Of a stretch of 64,000 nucleotides of DNA, positions 12,501-24,893 are shown piece by piece (the stretch's first letter is position 1; each line of letters opens with the position of its first letter). The DNA lies in the NCBI GenBank assembly GCA_037179385.1, contig CM074195.1:7114938-7178937 (forward strand). Direction: 5' to 3'. The DNA comes from Holothuria scabra. Taxonomy: Eukaryota > Echinodermata > Holothuroidea > Aspidochirotida > Holothuriidae. Below the pieces are notes generated by a model that worked only from the letters and a program-made list of their open reading frames with translations, had not been told where the DNA came from and ran no database searches. The position numbers were made by a program, and so were the translations under genes.

Positions 12501-15258
12501 CTTCTCAAATGTCAATTTTACCCCTTACTGCTTGGTTTAAACTGCTCAGAATATGCGACAATAGATCTTTAAATGGTATGCAATTTTCTTTAAAAAGAAA
12601 TAACGAATATTAATGAAAACCTTTAGATGTTACTTTAAAACAGTTTGGGCGGGACTGCTCTTGAGCTTTAAACAGCCCCCTGATTTAATGGGTGACTTCC
12701 ATTGTGTGTATTGAGAATGGTGATTTCGTGAAATTAAAAAATAGTTGTCTCCGTTAATTTGGAAAAGGTGTCTCGAGACGATTTTATTGACTCATCATCC
12801 TTTAGTTGACAAAGATTTTTTGAAGCAAATTGGACTTAACTTATAAGACGACAACTCGTTCAGTTCGACCCATTATCCATGTACAAAACCTGAAGTACCT
12901 CCTGAAGTTATCAAAACCGTGAAAACTGTTATACGGGATGAACTGTTAAAGTGATTCTTGGAGTCATTCCAAGCCTCTGAAAGATCTTCATCCCTTGAAT
13001 AAACGATCCATACATTCAGCTTAAGTTCTTACCGTTACAACACAAACGAAAGTTTTTAATTAGGGAAACCTGTCCCTTGCAACTTGGAAAAACTTATTCT
13101 GCCCTTGAACTTCGTACTTGCTTGTTTCAGAACTGACAAAAAGAAACATTGTTGCAGATAACACGTTCGTGGGACCATCTTTTCTTGTCCGCTGTATTCT
13201 ATTGTTGTAAAATCGGCCAATTCGTTACGCTCTTGGTCAAGTCATGACGTACACTTTCAAGGGGCAGAATTCTCCAATATATGCTGACCCTCGGTTAATT
13301 TAACAAGATTACATGATGATTTTTTTAAACATACAACCTTTCATACATAATTGTTATGGTGTATTACTTCATCAAAAAATTCTCTTCATTCCTGAGCTAA
13401 AATACTTACTTTGACAATTTTACATGACCAAATTTGACTGGTGTGAGAAAATCACAGCATATACGAGCCAAATCATAACATGTCGATCGAAATTCTAATA
13501 ACTTTTGATGTCAATAAAACGTTTCATAAAGCGCGGGGAATGATTAATTTCTAAATGTGTCAAGGCTTTAACTGATATATTTCTTCAAGATCGATGAAAT
13601 TAGATGTACAAACTGTCAACGTAGAGAAAAACGAAAATTTATTGGTTTAGCAAAGCGTTGGATAAACGACCAAGTAAAGAGATGATGGTGATTGAAATGA
13701 GTGTATGAAAATAACTTCTTGTCGCAAATGCGATTTTTGTGATAAGATAAGAAATGGCGAGTGCCATCTTTCCGATAAATGAGGGTATGGTTAAGTAATA
13801 GTCTTTGAAACCAAAAAGCAATCATGACGGAAAAGTGAAGGTCACATGTTAGTATGTTTGGATATCTTTTCGTGAAAACATCATTGTGAAAAATGCAGAG
13901 CCATTTTTGCGTATGGAGTTAACTGTATTTTTTTAACATAACATTTTAGAACATTTAACAACCGAATGTTTATTTACAGACGGTGGTGGCTGCTCGAGAA
14001 TGTCAATATTGGGGGCCAGCAAGAGATAAAGAAAATTTGGGGGAACAAGAAATTCACGTGCAGGGCGAAACTGGAAGCAAAGGCGCCCACCGGTCCTAGG
14101 GGCAAAGTCATCGGAAGCTGTGATGCTTTGACAAATCTCTAAGTAAAAAAATCTCAGGAGAGGAAAAGCATTATATTTTCGGTTGACCTAATTCCTGATT
14201 GATCTAAACAATGGCAAAGAAGAACCTCAGCCCGCAAATGTCCACTCATCCCCCGGAAGCGTTGTCACTGTTTACAGACAAACAAGACATTATTTTTGAA
14301 ATATATTTATTGCAATCTTTATAAGGAGTTAGTTCACAATGTCAGGCTATAAAATGGTGCAATAAGGTGTGAAGTGGTCGTTGTTTCGACTACTGAAAGT
14401 GGAAATCCCTAAGACAATGGGCAAGAGACAAAGCCATGTATGTCTGTATTATGTAAAGTGTGTGCATTTCCTTCTGTGTATGCACGTTCTCCCAATTGAA
14501 CTTGTTTAATATAAACCGTTCTCCACAATTTTTTTTTATGACGAGGTTTTGTAAGTAAAATCATTGGCACAAGAGTCTGCGAAAGGGGAAAGAACTCATA
14601 AACAGGTCGCAGTTTGAGGGAGGCAACGATTATTTTTCAAGGCAAAGCGGAATTGTTTAGTGCAAAACTTAACAAATACTTTTGTTCCGCTGACAAGTTA
14701 ATGCAGCACAACTTGCAGTTATCTATTATTTATTCTGTATCATAACAATCCATGTGTAAATTATCCTTAATTTGTCTGTTTGAAAGTATTCAAGAGCCAA
14801 GCAATTTCGAACTCTGTAATCAATCTTCCATGAACACATCAGTTAGCTGTAAAAACCTTTGAAATCAACCGAACTTTACATCAATTTTGTTTCCCCGAAA
14901 GAAGTGTAAACATAGATTAAACAATAAAATCCCTCTATAATAGTTTTAACAATAATACTACATTACAGTATGCATACAAATGTGTAAATATTAGTGAATG
15001 ATCAAACAGTCATGGCGTCATGTTTTTGATAGGCATTTTTTGCCGCAGATGGGGGAAAGTATAGGATTTTTTGCTGAGAAGGATGCAAATTGATACACGG
15101 TGTTTGGTCATAGATATTCCATGATCTTGAAATGATCAAGAAATGAGTTAAGAGTGCAATGAAAACTCCATCCAGAGCCTTTAATTTGGTAGCATGTAGA
15201 GTACTTTTACGGTACGTCAAATTTGGAAACCACTCGCACGTAAACACTGTTTGAGTTC

Positions 15259-15292
15259 AAGCAGGGAGCCGTAACAGCTCCCTGGTTCAACA
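15259..15292 (-). repeat. Short hairpin repeat GGGAGC...GCTCCC
   Basis: GGGAGC and GCTCCC flank a 7-base loop, followed by CTGGTTCAAC. The reverse complement, AACCAGGGAGCTGTTAC, matches 42971-42990 almost exactly, so this is a dispersed short element and not a local hairpin only. Confidence 0.45.
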
Positions 15293-18200
15293 GGCACACT
15301 GAGTCGTTATCTGCTTCTCAGCTAGCTACACTTTGTGCGTATGCCCATCAAAGGAAAGGGGCTCGTGATGTAGGTGAAAGCACTCTATTAAAGCATAATT
15401 AATGCTCAAAAACGGTGGTCATTTTTACCTCTTCCGGTTTCGCACCCCTTTTGGGGCGGTGCTGGTGAGAAAACTTGATAATTTATGCTTCGTACCAATG
15501 GTAAATGTGTCAAAATCAACAATCTTAGTAAAATCGTCCAAACGGGGCGGGGACAAATCGAAAGATATCCTCCAAAATCTCTCAAAATCGTCTCATGTTT
15601 AACAGGACAGCATTTCATCGATTGCAATTTATAATAGCACAATTTAACAAACGCACAATATGCATAAAAGAAATGTGTCTAACATGAACAACAATTCAGG
15701 GCAAAGGCAGTTGTTTGTCAACCAAAGTACATTTTCCATGAGTCTACCAAAAGTTGGTAATTAGGCACAGCTCTGATTGGCATCAAAGTTTAGAAAGTAA
15801 CTGATGTGGGTTGCTCAAAAACACCGCCGAGTGTTCTAGTTGCACATTAAAGGACTCTCAGTGTGCTCACCAGGTATGAAACTTGAACTGAAACAACACA
15901 CCAGGATACGTCTGAATGAATTCTAAAGAGTTGTGCAAGGAAGGGTCGGAATTAAGACGGTTGGGAGAATGGAAAACGTAAGGGGTTCCCGTTTCAACGC
16001 AGTTCTAAAAATCATCGTTTTAAGTAAATACCAGGCTTCGATTGTTCTACAAGATGAGAAAACCCGGGAGTATTGTTTGCAATATCTTATCCACATATTC
16101 TTTCACCTGAAATGGCGATGGATGTGAAGACAATATTGTTGTATCTAGTAAAAGGTGACTGCTAAATATGTATAAAGAAATCAATGGGCAAAGAAGAAAA
16201 CGTTTCACCCTTTGACCTCCATGTAAAAAAGTCACATCTTGGTAGGAGAACATCGCTCCCTAAAAAGTATCAATGTGCCTCTGTGGGTTTTTAATAAACA
16301 AATTGAGGAACCTCGAGAAACTCGGCGCAGGGAGCTAAAATATGTGTCAAAAATAGGCAATTAGTCAAATATTAGAAAACATCACTTAGTCTAGCTTTCA
16401 TACTGTTTTGAATTGACGCTTCAGTCATGGTTATAAAGACATGTTTTTTTTCTAGATTCTATGAAGCTCTGGTCACTTGCTTATTTTTTCATTTGTAGAT
16501 TTTTTATTTGCATTCAACAACATTCTCACTCATATTGTAATCCATAAAATGTGTGACTATGCCAACAAATTTTCTGACTTGACCAAGTTGGTACCACATT
16601 TTTCCACGAACCGGGCCAAAAGTCTTTGTTCATGGGGTATTTTTAATGGATATTATTATTATTAATATTATTATTATTATTATTTTACGCTCTAACATCA
16701 TAAGGGTTAAGTTCGCCTATGAAAGGGTGTCTAGAATGGTCGCTCATAGGTATGAGCGAAATTCAGCTTCAGTGGAGAGACAATTCTCTTCTAGAGCTAT
16801 ATTCATTCCATGTGTGCCGAAATTTGTTGTCAATTTTCACTCCAAGTTTTAAAATGTGATGAAGACACATCAGTCAAAGGTTTCGTTGCTAAAGATAGTT
16901 GTAATGAGATAAGGTGTAGAAGTGAGATATCTTCTCTCTCAAAATGACGAAATGATTAATAAGTATCGAACGTTTATGTGACAACATACCTCATCTTCGA
17001 CTTTGGTCTCGGTGCTAGCACGACAGCACGACAGTAATTGAAATACCGTAGACTATGGCAACTCCTACAAGTACCTTGGACCGACGATAGCCAATAAGCC
17101 AGAGTGGAATAAACACATACACATTATTCTCCCAAAAGCGTATCTGAGAATTCAGAAATGGTTTTCTTTGTAAGCTTAATTTTAAATTAGACCCCACATT
17201 GATTACCTTGCTTTATAGAATGACAATTTGGACCACACTTATCTCTTGTTTGTCCTCTGGAGTGGTTCTTCAACTGCGTATGATATGGGACACACAGTAA
17301 TTGCAAAAGCAACGAAATTGTGTCAATAACAGGTTTTAGGTTCACCTGAAGAAACAAGTAGGAAAATAAAGTCTTTAATGTCTTTTTATAGGCATTTTCC
17401 GCGTAAAAAAAGTTAACTTCAGCAAATGCACAGATGAAGCGATTGAAATCAAATGTTGGACAGGAAGATACAGGAGTTTTTTAACCACGAGCCATTATCA
17501 TTATCATTGTAGGAAACAAGCTTTAGTGAATTATATATTTTCAGTCAAATTTGTGAGTCCCGGGACTCACCCAAGATATCACTAACGCCATGCTTCTGTT
17601 ATCATGCCTTGTAAGAGAACTATATGGAAAATTCTTCTATAGCCATCTGTCATGCCTTTCTATACCACCCGAAGACTTTGAAAATAAATGATATTTAAGA
17701 CTGCCGTCACTGTTTTACTCCACTCTTTTTTCACTCTGTCGTTCCGACCTTGAAGTTAAAAGTGACATCACCTTCCCGTGAGGCAAAGTAATAAGTTTCA
17801 ACGCCACTTGTACAGTGGTATTTTAAAAACATCGGGTTGTTAAAGGGAAAATAGGTTGTTAAGGTTGAAGAAAAACAAAGAATGTTCATTTATATGAGGA
17901 TATGATTCCATATTTGTTTCACCAGGAGGCTGAGAAAAAGTTACCTTTAAAGAAATGAAAACTCGGTTTGCCCCGGAGAACTTCTTTAGAGCTTGTACTC
18001 AGCGTGTCAAAGAGCGACAAATGGGGTGGATCCGTTTTTCGTGGCAGCTGTTATTTGGATGGAGTTGCACTCAGGTTTCCGCCTTCAAGGTCACACAGTT
18101 ATCTCTGTCTCTTTTATCGTTCGTGGCATTATTATTATATTATGCTTATACGTGATTCGGAAGTATACACAAACGGTATTTGTCGTCTGCTATGGTAACA

Positions 18201-19689
18201 GTAGGCGAAACAGGTTTTCTGTACCGTCACAGCATTGTCAGTCATCAGGGAAGAAACAGTTATATTCGGTCATTCGTGGCCCATTGACGCTTACGAAAAA
18301 GTATCATATAGGTTGTATGAAGGAATTTTTCTGGAATCTTGTGGAAGCATCTGATGTGGTTGTAAGAAATTTATACTTCTGCCTCTGCAGTTTTTTAACA
18401 ATTCATGCCTTGTTAAGGAAGCGGGGATGGGGGGGGGGGGGGGAGGGTGACCTGGCCCCAATAAGTTTTTATGAGATTTGGAGGCGACATGGCCCGCAAT
18501 AACTGAACGTCGCAAAATAAATTTTTCAAAAGTAGTTAAACAAATTTAAGTTGCTCTTATTACATTTCGGCTACTCTTTGGCTCAAATATTAATTAGAAT
18601 GCAAAAGTTGCCAAGCTTCCGGGGCTTCGCCCCTGGACCCCCACATTAACGATTACCTGTAGGAGAGTTTATTTTCGCCCTTCAAACAGTTGCAGGGTAT
18701 GCTGCTATTGTACCACACTCTGAATTTTGGAATAAATCCAGGTAGACTGTGACAAACTACATATCTTCGGATTTTTTTACTCTCTACTTGTCGGGTTTCG
18801 GGAGGGATAATTTTCTAACAGATTCGGAATGGCTAAAATTGGCTACCTTGGTGTGGATTAAAGTGTGCTCCTAGCATCTGGCCTGTTTCTACCTCGTGTA
18901 GGGATTTTTTTGAATTCCCGGGGATGCACAAAATCGTTCCAAAATCATACTTAGTGTGGTGGATAGACTATTTGGGTCTGTTAGCTCAAAAAGCTATTAC
19001 CGTTACTTAACAGATTATCACAACATAATGCCCGAAGTTGTCGAGTATCCAAATTCTTTCAAGCATTTGCCCGAAAATGGAAAAATATTGAAGTAAGGGT
19101 AACATAAGTTACGAAAGGTTAAGACAAAAAATTGCGACTCATTTGGAAAGTCTGTGTCTTAAAAGAAATATTATTCTTGAGACTGTTTTAAAATCTTGTG
19201 TAACACAATACCCGAAATGCCCATTTATTATAACAGCTTCATCTTTGCCGACAAACAGAAGACGCTATATTTAAAGCACAATTTTCATTGGAAGTAAAAA
19301 AGATCTGCGAGACATTTGAGTCGAATGTGAAAAAAGGTTTACATCATCCAAACTTCACACTAAAGTCTTGCAAAAATTTGCTCGAAATGGTCAAATATTC
19401 GGGCAAAGGTTAAAGAAATGCTGGGACGTTTTAAATTGCCATATTAATTCAACGGATGGACGAGAGGGTGTTCAGGTGCCAGTTTGCCATATATGCTGCT
19501 CTAGAGCCAAATAAGGGCAATGATTATGAGAATCGCGTAGTTTGATTTTGGATACTTTAATGAAGCAGGGACAGGGTAAGAATGTCTTCTCGTAAGTCTG
19601 CTTGAAAATTCATTTCAACACACCTTGTAACGTGACAGTTCTGTCAAAAGGTGTTACTTGTAAAATAAAAATCATCTACTTCATTTCAT

Positions 19690-20560
19690 CCAATGGTAGT
19701 GGTACATTTTATCCGAATTTTCTGATCAAAATAGCAACTGCTACGATCCCCATAGGCCTAATTTTTTCAAAGGTTAAATCACATATAGTCGGAAGTTCGG
19801 GCACACAATTTTTTTCAATAAATATTGAATTTAGCCAAGAGTGGCAATAGAAGAAAACTCTTTGGCATGTTTTCAATTCGGTTTGAAGTTTCCCCCGAAA
19901 ATATGCGTCACCATCATCGATTGGTAGTGATACATTTTATCTGCTTATTTTCTGATCAAATAGCTACTGCGTAGATCCCCCTATAGGCCTGGGAAATGCC
20001 ATTTTTGTCTCCCTCAGGGTCAAATTTTTCAAATTTTTCTGTTCGCTTCTCGCCAACCAGTAGTGAAGCTCCGCGCAGATAGTCTTCTTAGCAGCGTTTT
20101 AGTTTCAAGTGATCTTTTTTTGTGCAAACAGAACCTCGAGTAAGCGACATCTAAGACCTCCTATAAGCATAGGAAATGACATTTTTGACTGTCTGAATTG
20201 GTTAAACTTTTCAAAATGTCCTGTACGTTTAGCCCCAACTTGTTGTAGTGCTTCACTTAGACCGCTTCATAGCAGAATTTTAAATTTCAAGTGATCATTT
20301 TTTGTACAAAGAAACTCAAAAGAGCGACTGCTTAGATCCCTATATTAGCCCGGAAATGCATTTTCAATCGTCTGAGGGGTCGGATATATAAAAATGTTTT
20401 GTACGCTTCTCGTCGACTAATGGTGGCGCCCCGCTTAGTCTTTCTGGCTGAATTTTAGTTTGGAACGAACGTACTTTTATCTGCAATTGAAACGTAAAAA
20501 GCGAATGCTTGGATCCCTTTACAAGCCTGGGAAATGTCATTTTTAACTATCTGAGAGCAT
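19690..20560 (+). repeat. Diverged ~180-bp tandem satellite
   Basis: About four to five imperfect units lie head to tail. A landmark of the form gcgacTGCTTAGATCC...AGCCTGGGAAATG recurs near 19970, 20145, 20325 and 20505, and TTTTAGTTT(CAAGTGATC) recurs between the landmarks. Each unit also carries a CTGTACGCTTCTCG-like block. Units differ by substitutions and small indels, so the array is old. Confidence 0.65.
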
Positions 20561-23500
20561 GGCCATCACCGTGGGGGGGGGGGGGGAGGGGGGCGAACGC
20601 ACCCCCTCCAGACCCGCCCTCCCCACAAAAAAACGGGGAGGGCGTCGCCGCCGAGTATTGTGTGTCGCCGGGTGTGGAGATTTTTTTTAAATGCGGCCGG
20701 AATTGTGTATAGAACGGCCAAACGGCAATCTCTCTAACGTTTTCACTACTTCTAGACTATCATTTGGCGAAGTGTCAGCTCGTCGTCGATCTCGCAAGTA
20801 TCTTCGAGAGGTCTATGACTATTCGCGTCTGTGAATCCAGGGCTGCATTTCCATCAGTCATTTCCGCTCAATCTTCCTCCCAGCCTCGTCTTCGAATCAG
20901 TGAAGCAGCAGGAGATTTCGGTCAGAGGGGGCGGAAATAGTCTGCAGGGGCGCTTCGAATGAGTAAAATAGCCTAAGCCTCAGCAGGATCGAAGCCATGG
21001 CTTTTCAGACTTTCCATTTGATTTGCTGCACATGGTAGTAGACTACTTTGCCATTTCTCTTCAGCAAGTTTTTCCATTAAAATATTTTGAAATTTTCTAT
21101 CCATAGGCCTTTACAGAAGAAAATTCGGGGTGAGGGGGTGCAATTCTTTTAGGGGTAAAAGCTCCGCGCGGCCATGAGTTGGCGCGGAGCGCAAGAAAAT
21201 TCTGCCCCAAGATACCTCTCAGATCGCTGGAAATGCATTTCTATAGCCTATTTAAGGCATATTAATAAGGAAAACACCGAGTGAACTGTTAAAAATGTTG
21301 ATGTTAATTTTTCTGCGTCTTTTTCTTTAAATTTTCTTCTATCCCTCTCTTTCACATTCTAGTATGAAGGCGGTCATTATATTTCATGTTATTGTCAGGT
21401 CTCGATTTAAGATTTTGATGTAACAATGGGCTACTTTGTTTAGATAAAGATTAAACCTGCTAGAGCTTAATAGCAAGCAGGGGGGGGGGGGAGTCATGGA
21501 AATTAATCACCGTTAGGTGTAGATTTTTGGCATCTGGATATCAAGATGAGTACACGAAGAAACATAAACTGATGTAATCATCATGTGACCACTCTGAAAT
21601 AGCCATTAATTAAGTTCATTGAAAGATATAGCCAAGTCAAAAGGTCTGCTTGGCTCTCTAGATACCGAATTCATGATAAATAGAAGGAGCCTACACCTAG
21701 TAGACTTATTAAATGCAATTTTTGGGCTTTTGAGACCACAAAAGTACAGAAATAGGTCTTTTCATGGAACTCTCGTGCAGTGACAGCCATTTTTCATGAG
21801 AATGGTTACTTGAAGAAAAGGAAAATGGAAACTGTCCATTAAAGCTCTTAAACCATTACCACTTTGATAACAGTTTTATTTCATTTACAACCTGAATGTT
21901 CTCTTCAAATGATTTTGAAAAATGTTGTGGAAGCTGTTTTGGTATCTTTATAAACTCTTTTTATTGTCGGTGTTTGCAATTATCCCCTCCAACAAGAAGG
22001 CTGTATGCGCAAGCATTATTGTTGCGCCCTTAAGAACATCTTTGATTGGCCGGGAGGTGAATTTAATGTCAGTCTGTGTATTTTGTAAGCTTATAATCAC
22101 GCTTGGCGTGGAAGCAATTAACTAAGCACAGCAACAAAATTAATTAGTGCGAATAAAGCATGAAGATACGCTTCGGCGGTCGCCCCGACCATATGGCAGC
22201 TCCGCCATTGCTTCGAGTTCGAAGCGTGGCAGGCCACAGTGTAACACTAGCACAGTATTAGTTCGCCTCAGTTTTAGTCAGTAGCAGTACGGGTTGGCGT
22301 TTTACGCTACCGAATCCTTCTCGAATTTAGCAGTACAACACTGTGACCTAGTTATAGTCTAGCCCAGGTGCCAGTATTTCTTATAACAGGAATAAGTCAA
22401 TTCATCCAAGTTGTGTTTATAGTTATAGTCCCCGTCAGGACATTGGTTCATAATCGCGGAGAGACTCATTATTGTGAATTGTGATTGTTTCATTCGAATG
22501 AATATGAATTTCCTCCCTTGGTACGCACTAGATTGCGCCATTTTAAGTTGAAAAATTGAAAAGCTACCTACCATGAGAGGGGGCCCCTCCCAGCCCACCG
22601 CCCTTCCGGGGTACATGTTCTGCACAGTAGCGTAACCGTGAATGTGTCAGGGGGGGGGTGGTCATGGAAGGGGGTGGGGGCTAGGGCACGACAAAAGGGA
22701 AAAGTCTAATGATAGAGGGAAAAAACGGCTATTTTAGGTGTTTTTGCATTGCAAGGCTGGGTCATGGGGGTTTTATCCTCCAAAACCACCCCGTGGCTAC
22801 GCCAATGGTTCTGCACAAGCACCCTTATGAAGGGCATTTTCTTGAAACATGCAATCCAAGAGAGGAAATATCTGCTTTCTGTGTTTTATGCTAGTTCTCG
22901 CTTCACCACCTGTCGAGGTGGTGTGAAAGTTTGGTGAAAGAACATTTCACAAATGTGTTCTAACGTGTTCGACCCCAACAAGGACACTTTTCTCTGTTCG
23001 CCAACTGGGAATCGAATACAGTCCACCTTCATGGCCGTATAAGTCAATTTTCTTTAACTCAACCACCTAATCAATAACAGGTTGATTGGGATCGAACAGA
23101 AAAGACCAGAAGTCTAGAGATGTAATAAATATGTGCAATGTAATGTGCGTCATCACGGTATATCGCCACGTATTTTCCACGTCCGAGAAGGTCAAAGACT
23201 AGCTATAAATGGCAAGGCATCTCTCAATTTTTTCTATTGTGTTCAAAATGGATTTTAATGCGGATTATAGCACATCACGCAAGAAGATTCTCTCTGAAAA
23301 GGTCAATGGTTGCTCACAGATGGCAAGGAATTTACGCACTGTTCCTGATTATTTTAAATTTTTATATGTTTAGTACGTGTTAATGACGGAATTGTAACCT
23401 TGGACGTTGAAGTGGATATAATGCTTTTTGAGTAACAAATCCCATTTTGCACTGCACCATTTTTAACGCAAACTGTTTGCCAGATGTAACAATAGTTACT

Positions 23501-24882
23501 GCTGTCACAAAAATTAACAGGTGTTTAAGCATCCTGTATAACTTAGTTTTGAAAAGCCGAACATGTAGAGAGTGAGGGGGTCGACACAGAAAAAGAGTTT
23601 CGTTACCGCATATATTAGAACCATTTAAAAATACTTTTATCCAATATTTTCAATTTTGAAAGGCTTACTTCACGGTCGTAAAGAAACATAAGTTTCTCAG
23701 CACCCCGTTATTTTGGTAATTTACTGTGGTGGATTTTTCCTGTTTATATTAATCAGGAATATTTTCAAGACGTTTTTTCTTCTTACATTTTTAAAGCAGG
23801 TGTATGAGCGACCCAGAACGCTTTTCATTTTCTCCTTGCTACATGGAAAATTGTAAGATGGTGAGTGCGTCAGGTGACACATATATAACAGTGAAATAAT
23901 AAAGATCCTCTCTGAATCAGGGTTTTATGCTTCTAAAAGATCCAAACATTTATTATCCAGACAGTAGTCATGAAATACAATGTCCTTAAACTAATATTCA
24001 TCACTTGCCAGGGTGTTTTAAAACGTATTCAATAATACAGTACCGTCCTTAATAATTGTGTGATAGTTTCAGAAGAAAATTTGGAGTTGCTTTTCAATAA
24101 TGATTAATTTTCTTTACTACTTTCAATAGGCTGTAAATGTAGCCTCTTATATTTAATTCTGTTCGATATGGAAGAAGGTCAGGTGACCTAAACGATCGCC
24201 ACCAAGAGAATAAAAAAGGTAGTAAGGTCGCTTTTTTTTGCTTGATTTAACGACGACGCTGCAACATTTCGAACAAAATTTAAAATTGGAAGGGTAAAAG
24301 ACATTACATTCCTCCAATCCTTTTAATGATTTTGACGTTACCTTAATGCATTATTTCGACTAAAATTGAAGCTTCTTGCAAAATCTGTCTAGTTCAATTT
24401 GTTGAGCAAGCCCAAACTTTCACTCACAAAAGCATAGCATGCAACCATCTAACTAAGCCTATCGTAATACGTAGGGCAATTACAATCTACGCAACGGACA
24501 CGAGTGCAGTATGCTATGTCCTTGTTTAGATGTTCGCCTGTTTATAACAGATATTTCGAAATCCTTAGAAAAGGAATGCTAGGTACAACTAATTTTAACA
24601 AACCATACGACTAACACCAAAACGATATTTTAATTCATTAAAATATGACAATAGATCGCCTTAATTGCTTGAAAAGAGCATGGAACCTATACGAACGTAT
24701 AATCGCAATTGAACATTAAATGAAAACGCAAAATAAAGATATGGCTGCTTAAACAGTATGCTAATTACTACTTTTGTTATTAATACTTGCTACTTGTTTT
24801 CAAAATTACTTTCAAAGCTCAAGCTGGCTTTCAGCAAACTTGGAAGGCTATCCGGAATCGCTTGAGATTTGTATAGAGTCCT
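20561..24882. other. Gene-poor stretch downstream of gene C
   Basis: G-runs at about 20572-20586, 21480-21491 and 22650-22658. A degraded repeat lies near 24230-24490, related to 42400-42640 by the shared CTTGCAAAATCTGT ... GAGCAAG ... AAACTTTC order. Short open frames near 22359-22625 and 22709-22937 overlap repeat-like GC-rich text and show no family motif. Confidence 0.45.
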
Positions 24883-24893
24883 CTAAACTCGTT
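24883..24893 (-). CDS. Possible last coding exon of gene C
   Basis: The minus strand has a strong pyrimidine tract and acceptor (TTTTTTTCAATTGCAG), then AACGAGTTTAG. Joined to the single leftover A of the previous exon it reads Lys-Arg-Val-stop. Gene B uses the same phase and starts its last exon AACAAGG, which supports homology. No perfect AATAAA follows within 150 bases, so another last exon is possible. Confidence 0.45.

Larger units (their letters stand above)
6937..19680. other. Gene-poor stretch with simple and dispersed repeats
   Basis: No convincing coding region, exon series or RNA gene was found in this 12.7-kb stretch. Open frames are short (60-80 codons), overlap on both strands and show no family motifs. 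It holds a G-run at 10265-10280, a TTA/TTATTA tract at about 16648-16685, a G-run at 18429-18443, a GGGGCTTCGCCCC hairpin near 18622 and copies of dispersed repeats (9228-9530, 15259-15292). Isolated small exons of unknown genes could be missed here. Confidence 0.5.

Noticed and set aside
22359..22937. Three open frames around GC-rich text near 22.4-22.9 kb.
   Set aside because: They overlap on both strands and cross a G-run and repeat-like sequence. No motif.
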